This document shows positions 43,831 through 52,989 of a DNA stretch of 64,000 nucleotides, one piece after another. The position numbers and the translations under genes are program-made. Numbering within the stretch: the first letter of the stretch is position 1; every line of letters begins with the position of its first letter. The notes under the pieces are model-generated. The model made no database searches and was not told the origin of the DNA. It saw nothing but the letters and a program-made list of their open reading frames with translations. Source of the stretch: VXYL01 sp965116935 (GTDB lineage: Bacteria; Pseudomonadota; Gammaproteobacteria; Pseudomonadales; Azotimanducaceae); NCBI GenBank assembly GCA_965116935.1, contig OZ220737.1, positions 5,332,001 through 5,396,000 on the forward strand. Reading direction: 5' to 3'.

Positions 43831-43850
43831 TACTGTTCTTAATACCAGTA
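43831..43850. promoter_or_regulatory. candidate LexA (SOS) box
   Basis: TACTGTTCTTAATACCAGTA fits the CTG-N10-CAG pattern of gammaproteobacterial LexA sites; one change (CCAG for ACAG) from the core. The flanks extend the symmetry to AAATACTG/CAGTATTT. It covers the -10 region of the DUF5131 promoter, 46 bases before the start codon. Confidence 0.55.
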
Positions 43851-43868
43851 TTTTGGCAACCAGTGCAA
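43839..43868 (-). promoter_or_regulatory. candidate sigma-70 promoter of DUF5131-tcmP
   Basis: TTGCAC (43863-43868) and TATTAA (43839-43844) are spaced 18 bases on the minus strand, and the LexA-like box overlaps the -10 element. This AT-rich patch stands out from its GC-rich surroundings. Confidence 0.45.
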
Positions 43869-43979
43869 TACCCGTGGACTAAATGGGGACAAGCCTGCGC
43901 AACGGTCACGAACAGCATCCTGACGCGGACCAGCCGGCAGGACGCGCCGAGGTGACGGACCGGGAGCGCTGGAGGCGGT

Positions 43980-46646
43980 TCATTCCTGCATCGCGGTCGC
44001 GAGGTCAAGCAACTCAGCCACGGCGTCCGAGTCGGCAATAGTCTCGTCCCATCCGTATGCGGCCGCGACGGCGGCATCGAGTTCGTCGTGTGCGTCAGCG
44101 AGCCATCTAGGGCAGTCGTTGTAGAGCTCAGTTAGGGTGCGGGACTTCAGGTGGGCTGCGGCTTCGTCGTTGTGGGGTGTGGGATGGACCGGAAAGCCCG
44201 GTGCCGGTTCGATCCATTGCACCCATTCGGGCGGGTTCAACCAGCGGTCCCGGCGTTCCACTAGTCGCTTGGCGGCAGCGGCGATCGAGATGGCGCGTGG
44301 ATCGCGCTCGTATTCTGTGGGTGGGATGTCTGGCGCAAGACCGGCGGGGAAAGGGAACGTCTCGAAAGTCGTGGTGGGGGTGTAGCGAGGATCGTTGCCC
44401 TTGCCAAGGGAGGTGCCGAGCCTGAGCGACCACGCCTCATGGAACCGGCTGTGCAGGATGCCGAAGGTCACGTCGTCGTCGCGGGCGATGACGATGAGCG
44501 CGTGATCCGGGCAAACGCGACTATCCATCCAGACGAAGAGTCGGTGCTTTGCGACGGCTGGCGTCGCAATGTAACGGGCAAGACCGCGCAAGTTCGCCCA
44601 CATCCCTTGTCTGGGCTCGACGTGCCGCCACCAATTCTCTCGGTATGACTTACGCCGGTTTCCCGCGCGTTTCGGACGAACAAACTTGTGAACGTGCTGG
44701 AACGGCCTTTCGAAAAGGGCGGCTTCCGTCTCACTCATCTTCCACCCGAAGTCGACGATCCACTTACCCCGAGGACGCCGCGTCACGTCCATGCCGTTGG
44801 CCCAGGGCTTGAGCACGTCGGCGTTAAGGCGACCATTGGGGTTTGCCGGGAACCGCAGCCATGCCCGCGCCAGATCGCCCGATACGTCAAACGATCCGCC
44901 CTTGGTGTCGCCCATGAAGGCCACGCCAGCGTTCTGGGCTAGGCGCTTGACCGCAGTGAGGTCCAGTCCGCGTTCCCCGAGCCGGCCGGTCAGATCCGTG
45001 TGTATGGCGTCAACCTGCGACCCATCAAGGCGAAGCTGGAGTCGGTCAGCGATGTGCTCGCCTGCCTTCACGAACCAATAGGTGACTAAATCTGCCTCTT
45101 GGGGTACCCGTTCGCGAAACGTGTCAAAAAGGTCGTTGACGTACTCCTCGCCAAGGCGTCTGACGAGGAGCTTGCCGCCGAGGAAGGGCGGGTTGCCGAT
45201 CACCACGTCGCTCGATGGCCAGTCGCTGTCTTCGCCGCCGGGCCCAAGGATTGCGTCACGACATTCGATCGTGTCGAGCGGGCTCAGGATGGGTTTGGAC
45301 GTCCCGAAGCCGTTGCGGAGCATCCATTGGGTCTGCCCGATCCAGACGGAGACCCGTGCGAGCTCCGCGGCATACGGGTTGACCTCGATGCCGCGGACGT
45401 TGGCGGGACCAACGCTGGGAAAGGCGCGTGGCAAGCCGAGGGCTTCGGCTTCAATCTGGACCCGGTGTTCGATGTCCTTCAATGACAGGAGCGCTAGATA
45501 GAGGAAGTTGCCTGATCCGCAAGCCGGGTCCAGCACGGTGAAGTCGCGCAGTCGTTCGAGAAAGGCCGCGAGAATCCGATTGGCTTCACGCCGATGTCGG
45601 GTCTCCACGCCCTGCGACTTGGCGGCATCAGCACGGGCCAGCGAGTCCTCAATGCGCCACTTCTCGGTTGCCCATGCTTCGAGAAGAGGCTTGACGACGA
45701 CGGGTTCGACAATGCGCATGATTTTGTCGCGGTCGGTGTAATGTGCCCCGAGTTGCGAGCGTTTGTCGGGATCGAGACCGCGCTCGAATAGCGTTCCCAT
45801 GATGGAAGGGTCGATTTCCGACCAGTCGAGGGACGATGCGCCAAGGGCAATCTCGATTTCGTCCTTGGTCATCGCTAACGTGGTGTCGTCGTCGAACAAG
45901 CCGCCGTTAAACCAATCCACGGACTCGAACCCTACCCTCCCTCCCGTGGACATCGCGCCAAACAGGTCGCACGCCATTCCTGCAAACTCCCACGGTTTGC
46001 TCCTCGAGTGGTCAAGCATCCGCGTGAAGAGATCGTTCGGGAGGAGTCCAGCATCCTCCGCGAACATGCAGAAGATCAGGCGGTTGACGAAGTGGGCGAC
46101 AGGTTCGGGGTCGTAACGTTCACGCAGTGACTGCGCCAGCTCGGCGAAAGTCTCCGCCGCGCGAACGGTAAGCGACTGTCGGGTAACTCCGGGCCGCAGT
46201 CGTTCCGGGTCGGACATCACCCACTTGAGCTTGTTACGTGTCTGCGGCTCGATGAGATCGTCTAGCAGAAACTCGTGAACCTCGCTCACGCTGTTGGTCC
46301 AGTTAGTGTGGATGCGAAAGCGGGCCATGTCGGAGACGACCAGCAGCGGCGGGTTCTCCAGTGCGAGCGCGTACTGCCGAAGTTGTCGGAAGGCGGTGTC
46401 GAGATTCGCGTGCTTGCCCTTGTACTCCCAAGCGAAGTGGTGTCGCTTCCAGACGTCAGCCCAGCCGTTGCCACCAGAGTCCTTCCGGGCTCCCCGCTCA
46501 AAGCAGTAGTTCTCCCCAATCGGGTCGGCGGCAGCCGGCGTGGGTTCTCCGAGGATCCGGCAGAGGTCGATGAAGTGTTCCTGCGAAGCAGAACGCTCCT
46601 TCAACTCAACGGTCCGCCACTTGGCGATGAACTGAGCGGGCGTCAT
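43980..46646 (-). CDS. MmeI-like fused restriction endonuclease and adenine methyltransferase (type IIL/IIG)
   Basis: An 888-residue single-chain enzyme. The N-terminal nuclease has Asp64 and Glu74-x-Lys76 in ADVWKRHHFAWEYKGK. A helical spacer follows (residues about 150-330). The gamma-class methyltransferase has DPACGSGNF at 373-381 and NPPF at 485-488. The region after about 600 is the target-recognition domain, with the family's RYIATPAVAKHR and DDVTFGILHSRFHEAW blocks. MmeI-type enzymes methylate one strand at N6-adenine and cut about 20 bases away, so no separate partner is needed. Recognition sequence unknown. All key residues are present, so it may be active. Confidence 0.88.
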   Translation of the reverse strand: MTPAQFIAKWRTVELKERSASQEHFIDLCRILGEPTPAAADPIGENYCFERGARKDSGGNGWADVWKRHHFAWEYKGKHANLDTAFRQLRQYALALENPPLLVVSDMARFRIHTNWTNSVSEVHEFLLDDLIEPQTRNKLKWVMSDPERLRPGVTRQSLTVRAAETFAELAQSLRERYDPEPVAHFVNRLIFCMFAEDAGLLPNDLFTRMLDHSRSKPWEFAGMACDLFGAMSTGGRVGFESVDWFNGGLFDDDTTLAMTKDEIEIALGASSLDWSEIDPSIMGTLFERGLDPDKRSQLGAHYTDRDKIMRIVEPVVVKPLLEAWATEKWRIEDSLARADAAKSQGVETRHRREANRILAAFLERLRDFTVLDPACGSGNFLYLALLSLKDIEHRVQIEAEALGLPRAFPSVGPANVRGIEVNPYAAELARVSVWIGQTQWMLRNGFGTSKPILSPLDTIECRDAILGPGGEDSDWPSSDVVIGNPPFLGGKLLVRRLGEEYVNDLFDTFRERVPQEADLVTYWFVKAGEHIADRLQLRLDGSQVDAIHTDLTGRLGERGLDLTAVKRLAQNAGVAFMGDTKGGSFDVSGDLARAWLRFPANPNGRLNADVLKPWANGMDVTRRPRGKWIVDFGWKMSETEAALFERPFQHVHKFVRPKRAGNRRKSYRENWWRHVEPRQGMWANLRGLARYIATPAVAKHRLFVWMDSRVCPDHALIVIARDDDVTFGILHSRFHEAWSLRLGTSLGKGNDPRYTPTTTFETFPFPAGLAPDIPPTEYERDPRAISIAAAAKRLVERRDRWLNPPEWVQWIEPAPGFPVHPTPHNDEAAAHLKSRTLTELYNDCPRWLADAHDELDAAVAAAYGWDETIADSDAVAELLDLATAMQE

Positions 46647-47083
46647 TCAGCCCGCGGCGGCGTGTCGAAGTGAAAAGCGGATAGGGATTGGCTGCATTAT
46701 TGTGCGCTTGTCGGACCGCGACCAGATTGGCGTGGGTGACATAGTATGCCACGATGCGGCGTCTTCGCCTCGGGCAAGTCGGCCGACGGATGCGGTCCTC
46801 CCTGAACTTGTGACGTCCGCCGTGACCGGGTGTTTTTCGCTGACAGAGCAGCACACGAGGCCCGATCTGCCTAGCCGCTTTGGTCCGTCCGTCCATCCCG
46901 GCGGCTGTGACGACCGCAGATGCATTGCGGGAGGGCTGGAACTGTAGCTGGAAGAAGGGTGTTGCGCGTGGGCTCGACGGCCAAGGATAATGCAACCACG
47001 TCATCGCCTTTCACCGGCAGGCTGCCAAGGACAGCGCTTGTCCAGTCACGAGCGACGCAGCCACTACGGCTAGGGAGCCTTCA
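46647..47083. other. gap of about 435 bp
   Basis: Between the divergent MmeI-like and HEPN-like genes, so it should hold both promoters. Frames in it are short and unrecognised. No repeat was found. Confidence 0.35.
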
Positions 47084-47659
47084 ATGTTGGGAGTGGGAGG
47101 CGGAAAAGTGTCGACTAGGGATTGGGCTGGCAGAGCTGTTGCCTTCGTGAGGTACGCCGTAGCGGCACATAACGCCACTGTAACCAGCGATGACCCAATC
47201 TTGCAGGCGGCATGCAGGATAGGAGGTGCGATCAACTTCTCGCTTAGTGTGGAATTCGCCCTAAAGGCCCTCCTCGAAAGTGACGGGGTTCCTATCGACG
47301 GCAAGCTGCGGACGCACAAGCTCCACGTTCTCTTTGAGAGGCTGAATCATGAACGACAGGAAAGCGCCTCAGCCATCTATCAGGGCATTATCAGCTTCGA
47401 TCAAGACGAACGAATCCAACGGCCTCCCATCAATGATCTGGCGGCATTCCTGCGCATCCACAATGATGCGTTCACGAAGTGGCGCTACGACCTTGAGAAT
47501 GCCGGCGTTTTCTTTCCCGTCTTGATGATGTATGCGGCATTCTCCATCTTGACTCTCGTGGATCCGAAGCAGTCGTATCGAGTGGGCAGCGCCACGTCGC
47601 GGAAGGTGGTCACGGTTCTCGGGGGGAGAGTAATTCCGGATGGAGGCGATGCAAACTGA
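47084..47659 (+). CDS. HEPN-like domain protein
   Basis: A 191-residue helical protein. INFSLSVEFALKALLESDGVPIDGKLRTHKLHVLFERL has the HEPN pattern of a long helix ending in ALK-ALL, then a THxL turn. A clear R-x4-6-H RNase motif was not found, so nuclease activity is doubtful. ATG 47084 has AGGGAG upstream; GTG 47108 with GGGAGG is an alternative. It closes the defence island on the right; a toxin, antitoxin or sensor role is inferred from the company it keeps. Confidence 0.5.
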   Translation: MLGVGGGKVSTRDWAGRAVAFVRYAVAAHNATVTSDDPILQAACRIGGAINFSLSVEFALKALLESDGVPIDGKLRTHKLHVLFERLNHERQESASAIYQGIISFDQDERIQRPPINDLAAFLRIHNDAFTKWRYDLENAGVFFPVLMMYAAFSILTLVDPKQSYRVGSATSRKVVTVLGGRVIPDGGDAN

Positions 47660-48155
47660 AGTCCTGCCAATCGAGCCGATGCTCCGCGACGAGGTTTCGC
47701 CGGCCCGTGCTCCCTGCCGCATCTGCCTGGGCATACACGAGACGCCGGAAGGGAGTCCGCCCATGCTCGTCGGCTTTCGCCCTCGGAGAAGCGGCGATCA
47801 GCCCCTCAATGCATGGTCGCGTCTCTCGTACGTGTGCCAGCTTTGGTGGGGACCGCCACGGATCGCTCTGCCTCAAGCAGTCGACCCACCGCGGCACGGG
47901 GCGCGGGCCACGCTCCAGCACGCCAGCGAGGAGATTGGGGCGCTGGCGTACGCTCCAGCCTTGGGCACGGCGCCCGGGCCGTCCGTCGAGCCATGCCTCC
48001 GGCCGTGATACTTTGGATTGGCAAAACTGGCCCGTCCGGGACACACTGTAGATTCAGCTGGTCTAGGCGCACGAGTAATCCGCGCCCTTTGTTGAACCAA
48101 GCCTTTGCTCTCCAACGTCATCGGCTTGGTGAACGCTCGGAAGGAAACCCACCGA
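47660..48155. other. gap of about 495 bp, no supported gene
   Basis: Frames on both strands are open but have unordered, Arg/Pro-rich content. It includes the promoter of the lipoprotein at 48156. It marks the end of the defence island. Confidence 0.35.
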
Positions 48156-49853
48156 ATGTCGATCCACCGTTCCCTAACCGCCCGTGGAGCCGTGCTGCTC
48201 GCCGTGGTTGCGTTCGCCGCCGGCTGCGATCAGGCCGCGTCCACCGACGGAGCCGCATCAACCCACGACGAAGCCGCACCCACAGAGGCACACGCCGAAC
48301 CGGAAGCTGCCGTGCGCCAAATCGGGGCCTCCGCGAGCTTCCGGGGAATCAACGGCATCCATTTCGGGCCAAACGGCGATCTCTGGCTCGCTTCCGTCGT
48401 TACGCCCGCGGTCGCTCGCATCGACCCCGAAACCGGCGAGATCCTCGAAAACCTGGGCCTCGGCGATGGTCCGAAGTCGCCCGACGACCTCGCATTCGGG
48501 CCCGACGGCTCGGTCTATTGGACCGACATCAGCGACGGCGAGGTAGCCATGCGCAGCCCAGATGGGAGCACGCAAATCGTCGCCGCCCCTGGCGTCGGCG
48601 TGAATCCCATCACTTTCTCCGACGACGGCCGCCTGTTCGTCTCGCAGTGCTTCATGGACACTCGGCTCTTCGAGCTCGACCCGCAAGGCATTGCGGAACC
48701 ACGCTTGATCCGCGACGACCTGGGGCCGGGCTGCGGCCTGAACGGCATGGACTGGGGTTCGGCGGACGGACGCCTTTATGGGCCGCGCTGGTTCCGCGGC
48801 GAGGTCGCCCGCGTCGACGTGGACAGCGGCGAACTGGAAACCGTGGCGGACGGCTTTGGGGTGCCGGCAGCGGTGAAGTTCGACAGCAAGGGTCGGCTCC
48901 ATGTCTTGGATGCCTTGCGCGGCGAGGTCGTCCGGCTGGACGAGGACGGTGGCCGCGAGGTCGTGGCGCGCGTTCAGCCCGGGCTCGACAACTTTGCCTT
49001 CAACGAGGAAGACCGCCTCTTCATCTCCAGTTTCGCGGACGGCTTCATCGTCGAAGCGGTGTCGCCGGACGAGAACCGCGTCGTATTGGCGGGCGGCCTG
49101 AACATGCCGGGCGGGGTCGCTCTGATCGGTGGCGCCGAGTCGCCCCGCCTCGTCGTCGCGGATTTCTTCGCGCTGAGGCAACTCGACCCGACGACCGGCG
49201 AGGAACTCTCGGTGGTTCGCGACGTGATCGGGTTTTCCGATCTTGGCAGCGCAATGTCGGTTCAGGCGACGGCAGACGACAAGCTGGTGCTGACGAGCTG
49301 GTTCGACAACGCCGTTCGCGTTTGGGACCCGGGCGCCGATGCCCTGGTGCAGGTTTTTGGCGAGCTGGCGCAACCGATCGACGCCCTGCTGTTCGACGGT
49401 GAAATCGTCGCCAGCCAATGGGGCGCCGGCAACGTGATCGCGTTCTCGCCCGAGAACCCCGCCGAGAAGCGTGTGCTGGCCGATGGGCTTTCGGGGCCCG
49501 CCGGTCTGACCGCCCTAGGCGGTGCCCTGTATGTCGCCGACAATCTGGCCGGCACCTTGCACCGCATCGGCACGAGCGGCGTAGAGCTGATCGCCGAAGG
49601 TCTCGACCAGCCAGAGGGGCTCGCGGCCGCGAACGGTGCCATCTACGTCGTCGAGGCGGGCAGTGGTCAGGTAACAGCGATCGATCCAGCGGGTGGCGAG
49701 TCGGCGACGATTGCCGGGCCTCTCGAACTGCACGTCCCGGCGTCGGGAGGCTTCCCGAACACGATGCTCTTCAACGGCATCACCACCGACGGCAAGACGG
49801 TCTGGGTCACGGGCGATGCGGCGAACACCGTTTACGTCTTTGACCTCGATTAG
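48156..49853 (+). CDS. SMP-30/NHL-type beta-propeller lipoprotein
   Basis: A 565-residue lipoprotein with signal LLAVVAFAAGC and an acidic Ala/Glu/His linker. The body is built of repeats of about 40-45 residues, for example INGIHFGPNGDLWLASVVTPAVARIDPETG, LAFGPDGSVYWTDISDGEVAMRSPDG and GLAAANGAIYVVEAGSGQVTAIDPAGG, as in SMP-30/gluconolactonase and virginiamycin-lyase-like propellers. About twelve such units suggest two propellers. Enzymatic residues are not certain. It stands alone, with a palindrome-rich gap downstream. It was placed at ATG 48156 because of the signal peptide. Confidence 0.75.
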   Translation: MSIHRSLTARGAVLLAVVAFAAGCDQAASTDGAASTHDEAAPTEAHAEPEAAVRQIGASASFRGINGIHFGPNGDLWLASVVTPAVARIDPETGEILENLGLGDGPKSPDDLAFGPDGSVYWTDISDGEVAMRSPDGSTQIVAAPGVGVNPITFSDDGRLFVSQCFMDTRLFELDPQGIAEPRLIRDDLGPGCGLNGMDWGSADGRLYGPRWFRGEVARVDVDSGELETVADGFGVPAAVKFDSKGRLHVLDALRGEVVRLDEDGGREVVARVQPGLDNFAFNEEDRLFISSFADGFIVEAVSPDENRVVLAGGLNMPGGVALIGGAESPRLVVADFFALRQLDPTTGEELSVVRDVIGFSDLGSAMSVQATADDKLVLTSWFDNAVRVWDPGADALVQVFGELAQPIDALLFDGEIVASQWGAGNVIAFSPENPAEKRVLADGLSGPAGLTALGGALYVADNLAGTLHRIGTSGVELIAEGLDQPEGLAAANGAIYVVEAGSGQVTAIDPAGGESATIAGPLELHVPASGGFPNTMLFNGITTDGKTVWVTGDAANTVYVFDLD

Positions 49854-49908
49854 GTAGCCCGGCGCTACCCCTGGTTCAGCAGGACCTCAGCGCGCCAGAG
49901 GGCGCGCA

Positions 49909-49929
49909 GGGAAGGCAGAATGCCTTCCC
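49909..49929. repeat. GGGAAGGCA-GAA-TGCCTTCCC palindrome
   Basis: A perfect 9-bp stem with a 3-base loop, 56 bases after the propeller lipoprotein stop. CTCCAA follows it, as after the palindrome at 28544-28562. It may end the upstream transcript, though there is no T-run. Confidence 0.55.
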
Positions 49930-49957
49930 TCCAAAGCCCGCCTTGTTCACGCGCTAG

Positions 49958-50028
49958 CGCGCCCTGACGGGCGCGTTGGCAGTTCGCTGGCGCGAACTGC
50001 TGGCCTCCGGGTTCGCGTTCGCTCACCA
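49958..50028 (-). repeat. two-hairpin palindromic repeat, copy C (inverted)
   Basis: The reverse complement carries GGCCAGCAGTTCGCGCCAGC and CGCGCCC-GTCA-GGGCGCG, nearly identical to copy A at 10541-10608. It faces copy D (50162-50234) in inverted orientation with other palindromes between. Confidence 0.75.
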
Positions 50029-50035
50029 CTTCGGC

Positions 50036-50070
50036 TAGGAGCGTGCGCCGTTCTACGGCGCACGCTCCTA
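50036..50070. repeat. 15-bp perfect hairpin
   Basis: TAGGAGCGTGCGCCG (50036-50050), loop TTCTA, CGGCGCACGCTCCTA (50056-50070): every base of the stem pairs. It is one of the strongest hairpins in the window. No T-run follows, so it is more like a REP/BIME-type unit than a terminator. Confidence 0.75.
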
Positions 50071-50113
50071 GCAGTCTGTCGGACTTGGCGGCGGTGCACC
50101 CGGCTCCCGGACA

Positions 50114-50133
50114 GGGCGACGCATGCGTCGCCC
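50114..50133. repeat. 20-bp perfect palindrome
   Basis: GGGCGACGCATGCGTCGCCC reads the same on both strands. It lies between the 15-bp hairpin and copy D of the two-hairpin repeat. Confidence 0.65.
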
Positions 50134-50161
50134 TTCTTCGGGTGGCCCTCCTCATGCGCAG

Positions 50162-50234
50162 GCTGCGAGCGAATGCGAGCACGACGGCCAGCAGTTCGCA
50201 CCAGCGACTGCCGACGTGCCCTTCAGGGCGCGCC
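50162..50234 (+). repeat. two-hairpin palindromic repeat, copy D (decayed)
   Basis: It begins GCTGCGAGCGAATGCGAGC as in copy B, then a mutated AGTTCGC-ACCA-GCGACT stem and GTGCCC-TTCA-GGGCGC. The compensation is lost in the first stem, so it is an older copy. The CCGGAGGGGTGGG that follows also occurs at 8570-8582. Confidence 0.6.
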
Positions 50235-50320
50235 AGCCGGAGGGGTGGGTGCAAGCGAACCCGCAGGCACCCGCAAGGGTGCTAGTGTGTGGCACACGTG
50301 GAAGGGCCGGAGCGGACGGG

Positions 50321-52276
50321 ATGGTCGGATTGCGGTTCCCGGCAGGCGCGATGTTCGCCTTCGTTGCCGCCGCGCTTGCATTCGGTGTTCGCGCCGAACC
50401 TGCCGATGAGGAGCCGCCATGGCCCAAGGCCTGGTTCGAGGCGCCGAAGACCGCGAGCGAAGCCGGTCTCACTCGCTTCTCCCAGAGTCCATACCTCGAC
50501 GATCGCGGCTTGCCGTCGGTCGAGGAGCGGCTCCCGGACGACCCCATCATCATCGAGCCCTATCGCAACATCGGCAAGTACGGCGGCACCGCCCGCATCA
50601 CGCTCTGGGACACTTGGCAGTTCTTCAACTGGGAACATGCACTGACACTGTCCGCCAACATGCGCGACGTGCTGCCGAACCTGGCCGAAAGCTGGGAACT
50701 CAGCGAAGACGGGCGCACCACCACCATCCACCTGCGCCCCGGCATCAAGTGGTCCGACGGCCACCCCCTCACCGCCGACGACTTCATGTTTCGCCTGAAG
50801 CACGTCTGGCAGGACCCAGACATCTCGCCCGTGGTGTATCGCCTCGTGCAAGGCTGCGAGTTCGTCAAGATCGACGACTACACGTTCCAGTACGTCTTCC
50901 CCGGCCCGAACCCGATGTTCGCCAACTTCTTCGCCCAGTACGGCAGCCATTTCGTGGACCCGATGCACTTTTTCAAGGACTACCACGCCGCCTTCCGCGA
51001 CAAGGAGGAACTTGAGGAGCTGGTGGAGGAAGAAGGCTTCGTGACGTGGATGGCGATGTATGGCGCACTGCGCGGCTGGGGCAACGAGGATGCCGTCAAG
51101 GTGCCAACCCTCAGGGCGTACCGGGTGACCGAGCGCACGCCGACGAAAATGCGGCTCGAACGCAATCCGTATTATCACAAGATCGATCCGGCAGGAAATC
51201 AACTGCCCTACATCGACGAGATCGACGCCATCATCCTGCTCGAAAACTCGAAGATGATCGCCTTCCAGGCGGCCACCGGACAGCTTGACTTCGCCGCCTA
51301 TGCCTTGAAGACGGAGGACATACCGCTCTTAAAGCTCGGCGAGGTCAAGGGTGTCAACAAGGTTCACGTCTGGACCCGGCTGCACGTTAGCGATGTGTCG
51401 ATCCAGCCGAACTACAACTACGACGATCCCAAGTATCGCGAGCTCCTCTGGGGCAAGGGCCAACGACGGTTCGTTCGCGCCCTGTCACACGCCATCGACC
51501 GACCACAGATGAACGACGTCATCTATTTCAGCAAGGGCGTGCCGAGCCAGGTGACCGCCCATCCCACCAGCCGCTGGTACGAGGAGCGCTTCGCCAACGC
51601 GCACACCCGCTACGACCCAGACTACTCCCGCGCCCTGCTCGACGAACTGGGCCTTGCGGACATCGACGGCGACGGCCTGCGCGAATACCCCGACGGCTCG
51701 CCGCTCACCATCACCTTCGAGTATCTCGACTTCGAGACGCCGAAGACGATGACCATGGAACTCGTGCGCGAATACTGGCGCGAGGTGGGCATTGACCTCA
51801 GGCTCAAGTCGGTGGAACGGCGCCTGCAGTCCGAGCGGGCGCAGGCAAACAAGATGCAGATGACCCTGTGGCACGCTGACAAGGTCACCGACATCCTCTT
51901 CCCGCTGGTGCCGGACTGGTTCTACCCCCACCGCTCCGGCTGGGACATCGCCATGTGGAACCACTGGGCGCGCTACTACCAAACCGACGGCCGCCTCGGC
52001 GAAGAACCGCCACCGCTCGTCCGCAACCTGCAGTTCTGGGGCGACCAACTACGCGAAGCAACCACCGAGGAGCACCGCACCAAGGCCGCCAAGACCCTGC
52101 TCGAAGCCGCCGCGGAGAACCTGTGGACCATCGGCACCGTGGGCCAGGCGCCACATCCCGTGGTGGTGTCGAACCGGCTGAAGAATGTCACCTCCACCGG
52201 CATCTGGGGCTGGGACAACCGCTGGACGCTGTCCTATCACCCAGCCACCTGGTACTTCGACGAGGAAGAGCCGTAG
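50321..52276 (+). CDS. ABC transporter substrate-binding protein, family 5 (peptide-type)
   Basis: A 651-residue SBP_bac_5 protein. The signal peptide ends AFGVRA just before EPADEEP. The family core is clear: RDVLPNLAESWELSEDGRTTTIHLRPGIKWSDGHPLTADDF, then RNPYYHKIDPAGNQLPYIDEI and LSHAIDRPQMNDVIY. At about 650 residues it belongs to the longer group often linked to uptake of larger or unusual solutes. No permease or ATPase genes are near, so it is an orphan in this window and must use partners elsewhere. ATG 50321 was chosen by the signal peptide. Confidence 0.88.
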   Translation: MVGLRFPAGAMFAFVAAALAFGVRAEPADEEPPWPKAWFEAPKTASEAGLTRFSQSPYLDDRGLPSVEERLPDDPIIIEPYRNIGKYGGTARITLWDTWQFFNWEHALTLSANMRDVLPNLAESWELSEDGRTTTIHLRPGIKWSDGHPLTADDFMFRLKHVWQDPDISPVVYRLVQGCEFVKIDDYTFQYVFPGPNPMFANFFAQYGSHFVDPMHFFKDYHAAFRDKEELEELVEEEGFVTWMAMYGALRGWGNEDAVKVPTLRAYRVTERTPTKMRLERNPYYHKIDPAGNQLPYIDEIDAIILLENSKMIAFQAATGQLDFAAYALKTEDIPLLKLGEVKGVNKVHVWTRLHVSDVSIQPNYNYDDPKYRELLWGKGQRRFVRALSHAIDRPQMNDVIYFSKGVPSQVTAHPTSRWYEERFANAHTRYDPDYSRALLDELGLADIDGDGLREYPDGSPLTITFEYLDFETPKTMTMELVREYWREVGIDLRLKSVERRLQSERAQANKMQMTLWHADKVTDILFPLVPDWFYPHRSGWDIAMWNHWARYYQTDGRLGEEPPPLVRNLQFWGDQLREATTEEHRTKAAKTLLEAAAENLWTIGTVGQAPHPVVVSNRLKNVTSTGIWGWDNRWTLSYHPATWYFDEEEP

Positions 52277-52394
52277 CCGCGGGCCCGCAGACGCCGCGGG
52301 TGGATTCTAGGATCGAGTTCACGAGCGCTACGAAACGGCTCCCTCCTCCCTCCAAATGTCCGTTCGACACCAGCGCATGGAGTAAGATCAGCGG

Positions 52395-52622
52395 ATGAAA
52401 CTTGATCTACCCCACATCTGCCACAGCGACCCGCAAATATCTGGCGGCACGCCCGTGTTTGTTGGCACACGCGTTCCAGTCCAGTCCCTTTTTGACTATC
52501 TGGAAGGCGGAGAGACCCTAGCGGAGTTCCTTGACCAGTTCCCCTCGGTGTCAAAGGAACAGGCCTGCGCTGCTCTTGGCATGGCTCGAGATTCCATAGT
52601 GGCCCGTGCGCGTTCTGCTTGA
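52395..52622 (+). CDS. DUF433 antitoxin
   Basis: A 75-residue DUF433 protein: SDPQISGGTPVFVGTRVPVQSLFDYLEGGETLAEFLDQFPSVSKEQ is the complete domain. These small winged-helix-like proteins are antitoxins for DUF5615 toxins. The gene overlaps the toxin by 17 bases, as usual, and likely autoregulates the pair. Confidence 0.9.
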   Translation: MKLDLPHICHSDPQISGGTPVFVGTRVPVQSLFDYLEGGETLAEFLDQFPSVSKEQACAALGMARDSIVARARSA

Positions 52623-52926
52623 TGAGAACCTGCCTCGTGCGCTTGCATCCCACCTAGGCGAGCACGACGTTCGCACGGTGCAGGCAGAGGGCTGGGCCGG
52701 AACCAAGAATGGCGAGCTTCTTCAGCGAGCTGGGTCACATTTCGATGCGTTGTTAACCATGGATCGAGGCTTGCCGCATCAACAGAACCTCGGCGTCTCC
52801 GGCCTGCGCATAGTGATCATCAGAGCGCAATCCAACCGGATGATCCATCTGACACCACTCGTCGACGCCATCGAGCAGACGTTGGCAGCGATGCCACCCG
52901 GCGAGTTGCGCGAGGTCGGCGACTGA
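52606..52926 (+). CDS. DUF5615 PIN-like toxin
   Basis: A 106-residue PIN-like protein. LLDENLPRALASHL gives the first acidic pair (Asp6, Glu7); DALLTMDRGLPHQQNL gives the second acidic site. It starts with GTG 52606 inside the DUF433 gene. Proteins of this type are predicted RNases neutralised by DUF433. Confidence 0.9.
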   Translation: MRVLLDENLPRALASHLGEHDVRTVQAEGWAGTKNGELLQRAGSHFDALLTMDRGLPHQQNLGVSGLRIVIIRAQSNRMIHLTPLVDAIEQTLAAMPPGELREVGD

Positions 52927-52989
52927 GCAGGGGCTGGACGGAGGCTGAGCACCCTTGAGGACGCGCCTTGCGGCGCGTGCGAGGGCCAC

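Noticed and set aside
47610..48044. 144-residue minus-strand frame
   Set aside because: No motif, start or neighbour supports it, and the region shows no coding-like pattern on either strand.
49909..50234. CRISPR array
   Set aside because: The repeated elements are different palindromes in mixed orientation, without regular spacers or cas genes.
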